From positions 1 to 34,298 of the IMG/VR virus record IMGVR_UViG_3300020163_000010: a DNA stretch of 34,298 bases; one strand, given 5' to 3'. The DNA is from a virus. Numbering within the stretch: the first letter of the stretch is position 1; the number at the start of each line of letters is the position of its first letter. Made by a program: the position numbers and the translations under genes. Positions 1 to 6,617 of this stretch are shown here, one piece after another. The notes under the pieces are model-generated. The model was not told the origin of the DNA. It saw nothing but the letters and a program-made list of their open reading frames with translations, and did no database searches.

Positions 1-256
1 GATTCAATCGTTATAAGGATATAACGCCATGAGCCTATTTAGTTCTATGTTACAACCCATTCTTGAGCACGAGCTTAAATCCCTTGAACCTGAAATAGCG
101 GCTTTCTTGTTAAACCTTACGAAGAACCTGGCCAAAGAAGTATTGGAATGGGCAGAGTTTAAATTCAATCTTGACCTAAACAACGATGGTGTAATTGGAG
201 AGCCTAAAAATGAAGCCTGAGAAACTAAAGAAGATGGCAGCTTTAAAGCCTATGAA
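1..256. repeat. left copy of imperfect terminal repeat
   Basis: The same 256 bases recur at 34043-34298 with no indels and run exactly to the end of the window. I count 17 mismatches: 16 fall within 128-172 and one is at 208. Positions 1-127 are identical. Bases 1-16 are the 3' end of the coiled-coil gene seen whole at 33888-34058 (stop TAA at 14-16). The simplest reading is an overlap of the ends of a circular or terminally redundant genome carrying two alleles. A true tandem duplication is the alternative. Confidence 0.9.
29..220 (+). CDS. small protein with EF-hand-like loop, allele 1
   Basis: A 63-residue acidic protein, preceded by AAGGATATAACGCC, a good ribosome binding site. Residues 1-45 look helical. 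A DLNNDGVIGE segment near residues 49-58 has the D-x-N-x-D-G-x-I spacing of an EF-hand or dockerin calcium loop, but the usual acidic residue at loop position 12 is a lysine. I do not recognise the family beyond this. The second allele at 34071-34262 is identical except in residues 34-48, where most codons are replaced. The gene is followed with overlap by a lysine-rich small protein. It lies upstream of TerL in what looks like one late operon. Function unknown. Confidence 0.75.
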   Translation: MSLFSSMLQPILEHELKSLEPEIAAFLLNLTKNLAKEVLEWAEFKFNLDLNNDGVIGEPKNEA

Positions 257-335
257 GAAACACATGGACGAGAAGCAAGATAAAGCCCTCATTAAAAAGT
301 CAGTCAAGAAAGACTGCATGAAGAAGGGTAAGTAA
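210..335 (+). CDS. lysine-rich small basic protein
   Basis: A 41-residue ORF starting ATGAAGCCTGAG and overlapping the end of the preceding gene by 11 bases, so it is probably translationally coupled. About a third of its residues are lysine and it has a few Met and one Cys. No membrane segment or known domain is visible. Very basic peptides of this size near packaging genes may bind DNA, but that is inference only. The 5' part of the same gene is repeated at 34252-34298. It is followed after 2 bases by another small basic gene. Confidence 0.6.
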   Translation: MKPEKLKKMAALKPMKKHMDEKQDKALIKKSVKKDCMKKGK

Positions 336-337
336 TC

Positions 338-517
338 ATGGATGACAAGAAATGGATTGCTAAGGCCATCAAGAAGCCTGGCGCGCTGCATAAAGAGTTA
401 GGTGTTCCCGAAGGTAAGAAGATACCTAAGAAGGCGCTAGACAAGGCAGCTAAGGCACCAGGTAAGCTTGGACAGCGAGCAAGGTTAGCAGAGGCACTTG
501 GTAAGATGAAGAAATGA
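338..517 (+). CDS. small basic phage protein (WIxxAIKKPGALHKxLGVPxGxKIP type)
   Basis: A 59-residue basic protein. The motif KKPGALHKELGVPEGKKIP near residues 12-30, followed by a helical K/A-rich tail with RARLAEALGKMKK, is a pattern I recognise from small uncharacterised proteins of many tailed phages, often near structural genes. Its biochemical role is not known to me. The start at 338 is two bases after the preceding stop, and its stop TGA at 515-517 overlaps the next possible ATG (ATGA). The charge suggests nucleic acid contact, which is inference. Confidence 0.75.
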   Translation: MDDKKWIAKAIKKPGALHKELGVPEGKKIPKKALDKAAKAPGKLGQRARLAEALGKMKK

Positions 518-708
518 TTTCTTCAGGAACTAGCGGTTATAGACTGGATTGCGGAGGTTATAAAGTAAGAAGTCCCTTTATCTCCGCACGAAACGCTCGA
601 AGGATAGAGCGGAAACACAATAAGGATATAGGGCATGGCCGTAATCAGAAACAGTTGGGTAGAGAAGGTCAAAAAGAAGAAGGTAGCGGAAACAGCGCCA
701 TCCTATGA
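514..708 (+). CDS. possible small ORF, doubtful
   Basis: A 64-codon ORF that starts in an ATGA overlap with the previous stop, which is how genes are often joined here. The predicted protein is rich in Gly, Arg and Ser, has no recognisable domain, and its last 24 codons overlap a better candidate at 635-820 in another frame. It may be a real coupled gene, or only the first part may be translated. Otherwise 518-634 would be a 117-base gap. I give it low weight. Confidence 0.35.
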   Translation: MISSGTSGYRLDCGGYKVRSPFISARNARRIERKHNKDIGHGRNQKQLGREGQKEEGSGNSAIL

Positions 709-820
709 GTCCTACGCCCAAAAGAATGATTTTGAACATCAGACACGCAAACCAAAAGAACGTCATACTCCATCACTAAAGGCTACGATGAGTAGGACTT
801 TACGAGGGGTGAGAAAATAG
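635..820 (+). CDS. hypothetical small basic protein
   Basis: A 61-residue lysine- and arginine-rich protein. The start ATGGCCGTA is preceded by AAGGATATAGGGC, a good ribosome binding site like others in this genome. No membrane segment, Cys pairs or known domain. Composition changes from a KVKKKK stretch near residue 11 to an Arg/Thr-rich C-terminus (near residues 43-61). The next gene starts right after its TAG stop. It is part of the run of small genes ahead of TerL. Function unknown. Confidence 0.6.
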   Translation: MAVIRNSWVEKVKKKKVAETAPSYESYAQKNDFEHQTRKPKERHTPSLKATMSRTLRGVRK

Positions 821-1015
821 ATGCAATGCAAAAATTGTGGCTATGGAGAATCTCGCGTAGTAGATACTAATAAGGACGAGAGAACCAATCAAATTTATCG
901 AAGACGCGAGTGCATCAAGTGCGGTGTTCGATTCACCACACAAGAGCATTTACGCGACACATATACCCGTTCCCCATACAAAACCCCACCGCCTAAAAGG
1001 ATTTTAGAGAAATGA
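821..1015 (+). CDS. NrdR-like zinc-ribbon protein, no ATP-cone
   Basis: A 64-residue protein. It carries two Cys pairs: CKNC at residues 3-6 and CIKC at 31-34. Between them lie a VVDTNKDE stretch and a RRREC run, followed by RFTTQE. This is the N-terminal zinc-ribbon signature of NrdR, the bacterial repressor of ribonucleotide reductase genes. NrdR is normally about 150 residues with an ATP-cone after the ribbon. That nucleotide-sensing domain is absent here, so the protein could bind DNA but probably not sense ATP/dATP. Its stop overlaps the TerL start (ATGA), so it is translated with the packaging ATPase. Whether it regulates host nrd genes or acts in packaging or late transcription cannot be read from sequence. 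Confidence 0.85.
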   Translation: MQCKNCGYGESRVVDTNKDERTNQIYRRRECIKCGVRFTTQEHLRDTYTRSPYKTPPPKRILEK

Positions 1016-2571
1016 CATTGAGCGCATCAGGCATATCCAAACGCATTGCAGCAATCGAAGAATCTCGCAGAAAAGGCATAGAGAAACAGATAACTATTAA
1101 TGAAACAAGGATGACAATACATGCTAAAGACCAGGATAAAATCTATATTCCAACTGCGACTGGTGATATTGCTCATATTGATGATAGCTTTGTGCGTGTC
1201 ATTATGGGGCCTTATGGTAGCGGAAAGAGTACATGGGCAGCAGCAGAAATTGTTAGAAGAGCTTGCGCAGTTCCACGTTGGCATAACGGTCGAAGACGAA
1301 GCAGGTGGGGAATTGTGCGAAATACTTCTGGGGAACTTGCCACAACAACCTTAGCAACTTGGCTTAGTTGGTTCGAAGATTTAGGAGATGTTCGCAAGAG
1401 ACAAAAGCCCATAATGACCTACGAACATAGCTTTAATGACGGGTTTGGCATTGTAGAGCTTGAACTATTGTTCATTGCCTTGGATAGACCCGAAGATGTG
1501 CGAAAGATTAAATCGCTTGAGTTAACAGGCTGCTACATTAACGAGTTATCGGAAGTTCCAAAGGCAGCATTAGCCCACATGAAAGGACGGGTAAACCGTT
1601 ACCCATCAAAGGCGTTTTGTCATGAACCGTATTGGTCTGGCATCATAGCCGATACCAACCCTCCCGAAGATGACCACTGGATATTCAAGGATTTTGAAGA
1701 GAATACCTACCCAGGACACGTACTCTTTAAACAACCACCTGGCTTGATAAAGGATGATGATGACAATTGGGTGCGAAATCCTGGATGTGATAACTTTAGC
1801 CATTTGCCTAATGATTACTATGAAAAGCTCGCCCATGGCCAGAGCCAGGAATTTATTAAAGTATTTTGTCTTGGCGAGTATGGCGCTGTTGGATTTGGCA
1901 AACGAGTTTATCCAGAATTTAATCCCGATTTTCACGCTGTTGAAGCTTTGGCTGCTATTCAAGGCGAGCCTTTAGTATTGGGCTGGGACTTTGGCTTAAC
2001 CCCTGCTTGCGTAGTTATGCAGTTGTCAGCCAGAGGCCAGTTGCTTGTGCTCAAGGAATATATAGCCGATGGCATGGGTATTAGAAGCTTTGCCGAGGCC
2101 ATTGTCATTCCTCAAATAGCTAAAGACTTTCCATATTGCAAAATAGGGATGTCCATTGCAGACCCAGCGGGTAACGCACGTAATGAAATCGTTGAGGAAA
2201 TGTCCTGTATTGGCGAGTTAAATACATTAGGCATTCCCACACATTCGGCACGAACCAATGACATTGACCCACGTCTTGGTTCAGTCCGATACTTTTTAAA
2301 CCGTATGGTTGATGGTAAGCCAGGGTTTGTACTCGATAAGAAACAATGCCCCACATTATTCAAAGGCTTTGTTAAAGGCTATGTATATGCTCGCGTTGCC
2401 GTTGGTGGTGAAGAGCGTTACAAAGACAAGCCCAATAAGAATGTGTACTCACATGCTATGGATGGCTTGGGTTATGGTTGTTTGGAATTAGCAAGCGATA
2501 GAATTACTAGCGACAAGGTAGAAAGCAATAAGTACGAAAACATGTTTAACCCTGTCATGAGGATTTTTTAA
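1012..2571 (+). CDS. terL: terminase large subunit
   Basis: Packaging motor ATPase and headful nuclease, 519 residues, a normal length. The Walker A motif GPYGSGKST is at 66-74. A Walker B-like strand ending in catalytic Glu (CYINELSEV) is near 174-182. The RNase H-like nuclease domain begins at GWDFGLTP (324-331), with ADPAG at 383-387 and a further acidic motif HAMDGLGYG near the C-terminus. The start at 1012 overlaps the stop of the zinc-ribbon gene. A second Met at residue 34 is a possible alternative start. The small subunit is not adjacent: it is at 32732-33148, about 1.9 kb upstream once the genome is circularised. The family and the P22-type portal downstream suggest headful packaging. 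Confidence 0.96.
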   Translation: MTLSASGISKRIAAIEESRRKGIEKQITINETRMTIHAKDQDKIYIPTATGDIAHIDDSFVRVIMGPYGSGKSTWAAAEIVRRACAVPRWHNGRRRSRWGIVRNTSGELATTTLATWLSWFEDLGDVRKRQKPIMTYEHSFNDGFGIVELELLFIALDRPEDVRKIKSLELTGCYINELSEVPKAALAHMKGRVNRYPSKAFCHEPYWSGIIADTNPPEDDHWIFKDFEENTYPGHVLFKQPPGLIKDDDDNWVRNPGCDNFSHLPNDYYEKLAHGQSQEFIKVFCLGEYGAVGFGKRVYPEFNPDFHAVEALAAIQGEPLVLGWDFGLTPACVVMQLSARGQLLVLKEYIADGMGIRSFAEAIVIPQIAKDFPYCKIGMSIADPAGNARNEIVEEMSCIGELNTLGIPTHSARTNDIDPRLGSVRYFLNRMVDGKPGFVLDKKQCPTLFKGFVKGYVYARVAVGGEERYKDKPNKNVYSHAMDGLGYGCLELASDRITSDKVESNKYENMFNPVMRIF

Positions 2572-2717
2572 TGACAACAAGATGTATGTATTGCGGTAAG
2601 TACACCGCTAAAGAACACGTTCAGAGCAAGTGCAAAGAGTGTGAGAAAGAGTATAGAATAATTTTGGACAAATTAACTAAGCAAAGGAGCGCAACATGCC
2701 ATCACAATCACAAATAA
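2571..2717 (+). CDS. small zinc-ribbon protein
   Basis: A 48-residue protein. The start overlaps the TerL stop (TAATG). It has two CxxC pairs, CMYC at residues 5-8 and CKEC near 21-24, spaced as in a minimal zinc ribbon, then a basic helical tail ending in a His-rich stretch. The 3' end overlaps the next gene by 22 bases in another frame. It is too small for a specific assignment. A DNA- or RNA-binding or scaffolding role near the packaging motor is inference. Confidence 0.6.
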   Translation: MTTRCMYCGKYTAKEHVQSKCKECEKEYRIILDKLTKQRSATCHHNHK

Positions 2718-2956
2718 CCCTAATATGCAGTTTTGCAGGGGAAAATAACGATGTAACCCCAAGGCTATGCCGTTTGTATTGCCCTAATAACACGCTAGCC
2801 GAAGTAAGTGCAGCAGGTTACCTGGACAATTACTTAAAAACTCAAAGCATTGCTTTGTTAGCTACAGACTTTGTGTTTACCGTGGCATCAGATGGCCATC
2901 AGGTTTACAAACCAGTGTTTGCAAACAGCATTTGTACACTAACCGTTTTACCATAA
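2696..2956 (+). CDS. conserved hypothetical, possible virion-associated protein
   Basis: An 86-residue protein with AAAGGAGCGCAAC before the start. Predicted to be mostly beta, with alternating hydrophobic residues, three Cys and no membrane segment. The pattern SQITLICSFAGENNDVTPR at the N-terminus is one I associate with uncharacterised phage structural-region proteins, but I cannot name a function. It sits between TerL and the portal gene and is followed by a Tad2-like gene. Confidence 0.7.
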   Translation: MPSQSQITLICSFAGENNDVTPRLCRLYCPNNTLAEVSAAGYLDNYLKTQSIALLATDFVFTVASDGHQVYKPVFANSICTLTVLP

Positions 2957-2973
2957 ACCAAGGAGAAATAAGG

Positions 2974-3219
2974 ATGTTATTGCAAGAAGCTTTAGTAAAT
3001 TTACAAGCAGGTAAACAAATGCACCGCGCAGCTTGGGACATCAAAGAAGGTTATTTGTCTTTAATGCCTGGTATGACTCATGTGTGGAAGGTTGTTATTA
3101 CTCCATCCACAAATGCAGGTAATTTTATGTTTTCAGTGGAAGACTTAACGTCTGATGACTGGCAAGAATTTGAATTACCAAAAGAAGCTGTTGACGCAGA
3201 AGTTGCAAACGCAGCTTAA
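2974..3219 (+). CDS. DUF2829 / Tad2-like protein (putative Thoeris anti-defence)
   Basis: An 81-residue single-domain protein. The start at 2974 has GGAGAAATAAGG upstream, and an in-frame ATG at 2932 lies inside the previous gene and is unlikely. It matches the DUF2829 layout: an N-terminal QEALVNLQAGKQMHRAAW helix-turn (residues 4-21), GYLSLMPGM (26-34), then a VEDLTSDDW C-terminal motif (55-63). The family includes Tad2, which sequesters the cyclic ADP-ribose signal of Thoeris immunity. The location among structural genes means late expression unless another promoter exists, which is unusual for anti-defence. A second, duplicated relative is at 25669-26043. Family assignment is firm; anti-Thoeris activity is inferred. 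Confidence 0.8.
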   Translation: MLLQEALVNLQAGKQMHRAAWDIKEGYLSLMPGMTHVWKVVITPSTNAGNFMFSVEDLTSDDWQEFELPKEAVDAEVANAA

Positions 3220-3276
3220 AACACCCTTAGTTTAGGGCGTTAAAAGGCGACTTTGACATGGAATTGTTAAAGTCGC
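3220..3276 (+). other. two hairpins between the Tad2-like gene and portal
   Basis: AACACCCT (3220-3227) pairs with AGGGCGTT (3234-3241) around a 6-base loop. GCGACTTT (3247-3254) pairs with AAAGTCGC (3269-3276). No run of T follows either, so these look less like classical terminators than like processing or stabilising structures or a weak attenuator ahead of the portal gene. Confidence 0.55.
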
Positions 3277-3319
3277 TCCTTAAGGACAAGGTATTTAACC
3301 CAACGGACGGGGAATTGGC

Positions 3320-5515
3320 ATGGAAATTATTGCTGAACAAATGCCCATTGAAGATGTTGAGGAAATCAACGAGCGTCTACAAGACCGATTAGAAGACGCT
3401 GGAATCGATGAGGCAGAAGTATTAAAAAGAGCACGCGAAGACCTGGTTCTTTGGGATGGGTACTTTGACGAAAACGTAGTGCGTGGCCGTGATGACATGA
3501 ACTTCTTATTGCGTGACCAGTGGTCGGCAGTAGAACGGTCTGAGTTCTCACGCCTGTTTAAACCTGCGATGACATTCAATAAACTTTACGATGTCACCAA
3601 AAAGATTGCAGGGGAGCAGCGCAAGAACAAGCCAGACCTTATGGTGCGTTCACTCAATGGAAAAGCAAACCAGAAACAAATAGACTTACGTGCTGACTTG
3701 GTTAGAACTATATCGTACAAAAGTCAAAACGATTTAGTCTATCAAACAGCCTTTAGGTCTGCGTTAATGATGGGTTACGGGGCATTTGAAATATGCTTAG
3801 ACTACGAAAACCCACTGTCATTTAACCAAACCATACGCTATGAACTAATTCCAGATGCCAGCAGAACATCGTTTGACCCCACGGCCATGATGCCACACAA
3901 AGGGGACGGTAACTTTTGTTCACGCCAATTTCTCTATACCAAAGAAGAATTTTATGCGACTTACCCGCATGTAATGAACCCTGTTAGCTATTCAGACCCA
4001 AGGTCATTACTAGATTTCCAATGGGAAACCCGAGATACCATAGTGGTCTGTAAATACACCCGTAAAGAATGGTTCCCTATTAAACTACTTCTTTTGTCGA
4101 ATGGCGAGTCAATCACTCAGGACGAATGGGATGAAAGACAGAAAGAATACAAAATGAAAGAGAAAATAGCCGAATCCTCACAGGTTGTTGGTGACATTAT
4201 CTTGCGCGAAATCCCAACCATTGTTGGCGAAAGAAATTCAAAAGATTATGTGATTCGTCAGTACGTATTAACCCAAAATCAAATTATCGACTTCACTGAC
4301 TGGCCATCAAAGTACCTACCTATCGTGTTTGTTGATGGTGACTCGAATTACATTAATGGCAAACAATACACCCGTTCGTTCATTCATGAAGCAAAAGACG
4401 CTCAGAAATTCATTAACTATGTGGGTTCTGAGATTGCAGCGGAGATTAAAAACCGTAGACGGGAACAATGGCTTGGGACACCCGATAATATTGTCGGGAA
4501 TGAGCAAGTGTGGCGTAACCCTGAATTACAGGCGGGTATTCTCACAGCAAAACCCGACCCTAAAACAGGGGCGTTGCCGCAAAAAATGCCAGCATGGGAA
4601 CTATCCCCTACCCTTTTACAACAATTCCAGCGTGGCTCTCAAGACATGCGCGAGATATTGGGCTTTTCTGAAAATGAAGCACTCCAAGGTCGTGACATGT
4701 CAGGAAAAGCCAGGCGCGAGCGCAAAATGGAAGGGTCAATGTCTGTTTATGTGTGGTTTGATAACTTAAACCAGGCAGTCGAGCAAGGCGGAAGGGTTGT
4801 AAATGACCTTCTGCCCGTGATTGCTGGAGAGCATGAGCGACATATGATTGTCTCTAAAGCTGACGGAAGGTCTGAGCCTATTACATTAAACAAGGTGACG
4901 GGTCAAACCGAATATGGTGAACCAATACGAGATAACGTACTTGATACAGGTGATTATGATGTTGAAATCGATACAGGGCCGAGCTTTGCGGTGCAAAAAG
5001 ACATTGCACTTGAGTTTTTCCAGCAGACGATACAAGCTAATCCGCAGACTTTCCCGCTTATTGCAGACCTTTGGGCTAAGAACCTTGATGTTCAATTCAT
5101 GCCACAGATTGCTTCTCGCTTTAAGTCTCTCGTTCCCCCGCAAATTATTTCCGAAGAGGAAGGAAAGAAACTACCACCTCAACCGCCAAGCCCTCAAGAA
5201 CAGATGATGCAGCAGCAAATGAAACAGCAGCAGCAACAAATGATGATGAACGAGCAAAAAATGCACCTTGAAGAACAACAGCTCATGGAACGTGCCGAAG
5301 AGTTGAAGATTCGGAAAGAAAAACACTTGCTTGAACAGGCTGAAATGATAATGAAGTCCCAAGAGATGGCCGACAAGCGACACCTTGAGCGCCAGAAACT
5401 TGGCCTTGAGAATCGCAAGGTTGAACTGGATTATGACAAAGCAGACAACGACTTTTCCGCCAAATTGGCACAAGTTTTGTCAAGCATTCACAAAGCACCA
5501 CCCAAAGAAAGATAA
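3320..5515 (+). CDS. portal protein, P22 gp1-like
   Basis: Dodecameric portal at the packaging vertex, 731 residues, close to P22 gp1 (about 725). The N-terminal acidic helix is followed by WDGYFDENVVRGRDDMNFL (near residues 46-64), typical of P22-type portals. The body is the mixed alpha/beta portal core. Residues from about 615 onward are a Gln/Met-rich region (PPQPPSPQEQ, then QQQMKQQQQQ) running into a long charged coiled coil, consistent with the extended C-terminal barrel of P22 portals. The start follows GGACGGGGAATTGGC. It lies between TerL and the scaffold gene, the usual order being terminase, portal, scaffold, coat. Confidence 0.93.
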   Translation: MEIIAEQMPIEDVEEINERLQDRLEDAGIDEAEVLKRAREDLVLWDGYFDENVVRGRDDMNFLLRDQWSAVERSEFSRLFKPAMTFNKLYDVTKKIAGEQRKNKPDLMVRSLNGKANQKQIDLRADLVRTISYKSQNDLVYQTAFRSALMMGYGAFEICLDYENPLSFNQTIRYELIPDASRTSFDPTAMMPHKGDGNFCSRQFLYTKEEFYATYPHVMNPVSYSDPRSLLDFQWETRDTIVVCKYTRKEWFPIKLLLLSNGESITQDEWDERQKEYKMKEKIAESSQVVGDIILREIPTIVGERNSKDYVIRQYVLTQNQIIDFTDWPSKYLPIVFVDGDSNYINGKQYTRSFIHEAKDAQKFINYVGSEIAAEIKNRRREQWLGTPDNIVGNEQVWRNPELQAGILTAKPDPKTGALPQKMPAWELSPTLLQQFQRGSQDMREILGFSENEALQGRDMSGKARRERKMEGSMSVYVWFDNLNQAVEQGGRVVNDLLPVIAGEHERHMIVSKADGRSEPITLNKVTGQTEYGEPIRDNVLDTGDYDVEIDTGPSFAVQKDIALEFFQQTIQANPQTFPLIADLWAKNLDVQFMPQIASRFKSLVPPQIISEEEGKKLPPQPPSPQEQMMQQQMKQQQQQMMMNEQKMHLEEQQLMERAEELKIRKEKHLLEQAEMIMKSQEMADKRHLERQKLGLENRKVELDYDKADNDFSAKLAQVLSSIHKAPPKER

Positions 5516-5527
5516 AAACCATTACGT

Positions 5528-5548
5528 AGCGGGTCTAATTAGCCCGCT
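5528..5548 (+). terminator. hairpin after portal, possible weak terminator
   Basis: AGCGGG (5528-5533) pairs with CCCGCT (5543-5548) around a 9-base loop, 13 bases after the portal stop. A T-rich stretch (AATTTTCT) begins 4 bases later rather than at once, so termination is likely partial. Confidence 0.45.
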
Positions 5549-5755
5549 ATGCAATTTTCTCTGATAACCCCTGATAAGACCCTAACTTTCTTTCCAAACC
5601 CCATATATGGCGTACAACGGATTTTAAATAGCGACTATACTATTAAGTATCGAGGAAAGGATTTCCTCTGGGTTTCAGGCCTACCGAAAAGTCTAGGGCA
5701 TGTAAATGTCGATATGGAGATAGAGAAATCATGGACGAAGACCAAAACGAATTAG
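5549..5755 (+). CDS. possible small ORF between portal and scaffold
   Basis: A 68-codon ORF filling most of the 215-base portal-scaffold gap and overlapping the scaffold start by 25 bases. The predicted protein has a reasonable composition, with aromatic and beta-prone segments (for example DYTIKYRGKDFLWVSG near residues 29-44), but no ribosome binding site precedes its ATG, which follows a hairpin directly. An RNA hairpin GAGGAAA-GGA-TTTCCTC at 5652-5668 lies within it. It may be real, or the region may only be a structured leader for the scaffold gene. I do not recognise it. Confidence 0.35.
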   Translation: MQFSLITPDKTLTFFPNPIYGVQRILNSDYTIKYRGKDFLWVSGLPKSLGHVNVDMEIEKSWTKTKTN

Positions 5756-6537
5756 CCGAAGCTTTAAGCGGTGATAACGAAGACGTTGAGAATGGCGGTG
5801 TTGGGCCGGGGGACGCCGAAGAACAGGGTGTTCAGGACGACCAGGGGCTTGCAAACGAGGATGATCCCATAAGCGTAAAGAAGCGATTGGGAATGCAAGC
5901 TAAAAAACACGCAAGGGAAATGCGCCAGTTACATGAGCGTTTAACGCACATGCAATCGGTAATGAGCGACAGCGCTAACCCTCAACATCAAAGTTATGAC
6001 TCAAATCCTTATCCTTCTACTGGGCAACCACCACCGCCTGGGCAGAATGAAGAGGAACGCATACAGAAAGCAGTACGCATGGCTCTTGGAATGAGGGAAC
6101 ACGAAGAGCGCCAAGCTAAAGAGGCACAAAGTCATGCCCATGTTCAAAAGCAATATCAGCGTTTGAATGATGAATTTGACCGTGCCTCTGACAAGTACGA
6201 GGATTTTGACGATGTTGTAAGAGAGGGCGATGCTCCTTTTACAGATGCAGTGCGGGACGCGCTGTTACTCGTTGAAAACCCAGCCGAAGTTGCTTACCGC
6301 TTAGGTAAAAATCGTTCTGAGTTGAAAAGAATCTCTAAACTCCATCCCCTAGACCAGGCAAGGGAAGTGAATAAATTGTCGTTTTCTTTAATGGGAAACA
6401 ATGGAACAAAGCAAGCGGGAAGCCGTTCTGCTCCATTGGGAACCGTCAGAGCAAACCCAATCGCTTCTCAAGCCGTTTCGGATAAGACTCCGCCCTCTGT
6501 TATCAGGGCGCGGATGAAGGCTGGTACATGGAAGTGA
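5731..6537 (+). CDS. scaffolding protein
   Basis: Internal scaffold for procapsid assembly, 268 residues. The N-terminal third is highly acidic and low in complexity (Asp, Glu, Gly, Asn). The middle contains charged helices and a Pro/Gly/Gln-rich linker near residue 95. The C-terminal part ends with a basic segment RARMKAGTWK, fitting the coat-binding basic helix-turn-helix at the C-terminus of P22 gp8-type scaffolds. Identification rests on composition and position between portal and coat. GGAG lies about 15 bases upstream of the start, a somewhat long spacing. Confidence 0.88.
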   Translation: MDEDQNELAEALSGDNEDVENGGVGPGDAEEQGVQDDQGLANEDDPISVKKRLGMQAKKHAREMRQLHERLTHMQSVMSDSANPQHQSYDSNPYPSTGQPPPPGQNEEERIQKAVRMALGMREHEERQAKEAQSHAHVQKQYQRLNDEFDRASDKYEDFDDVVREGDAPFTDAVRDALLLVENPAEVAYRLGKNRSELKRISKLHPLDQAREVNKLSFSLMGNNGTKQAGSRSAPLGTVRANPIASQAVSDKTPPSVIRARMKAGTWK

Positions 6538-6543
6538 TGTAGG

Positions 6544-6608
6544 GTTTTAAGGATTAAAACTCAATGAGACCCTTGTCAGTCTGTGTACCCATTTAAAGGA
6601 TTAAATGG
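6544..6608 (+). promoter_or_regulatory. tandem hairpins with AAGGA at the loop, coat gene leader
   Basis: Two perfect hairpins precede the coat gene. GTTTTAA (6544-6550), loop GGA, TTAAAAC (6554-6560). CCATTTAA (6589-6596), loop AGGA, TTAAATGG (6601-6608). Each presents an AAGGA Shine-Dalgarno-like core at its apex. The actual ribosome binding site GGAG (6607-6610) is partly in the second stem, so the structures could tune translation or protect the 5' end of coat mRNA. Confidence 0.7.
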
Positions 6609-6617
6609 AGACCCAGG

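Noticed and set aside
1-256. Diversity-generating retroelement behind the terminal-repeat differences
   Set aside because: The mismatches are not limited to adenine positions and no reverse transcriptase gene is present in the window.
3258-3380. Small ORF starting with ATGGAATTG before the portal gene
   Set aside because: It overlaps the portal gene in another frame, has no ribosome binding site and lies in hairpin-forming leader sequence.
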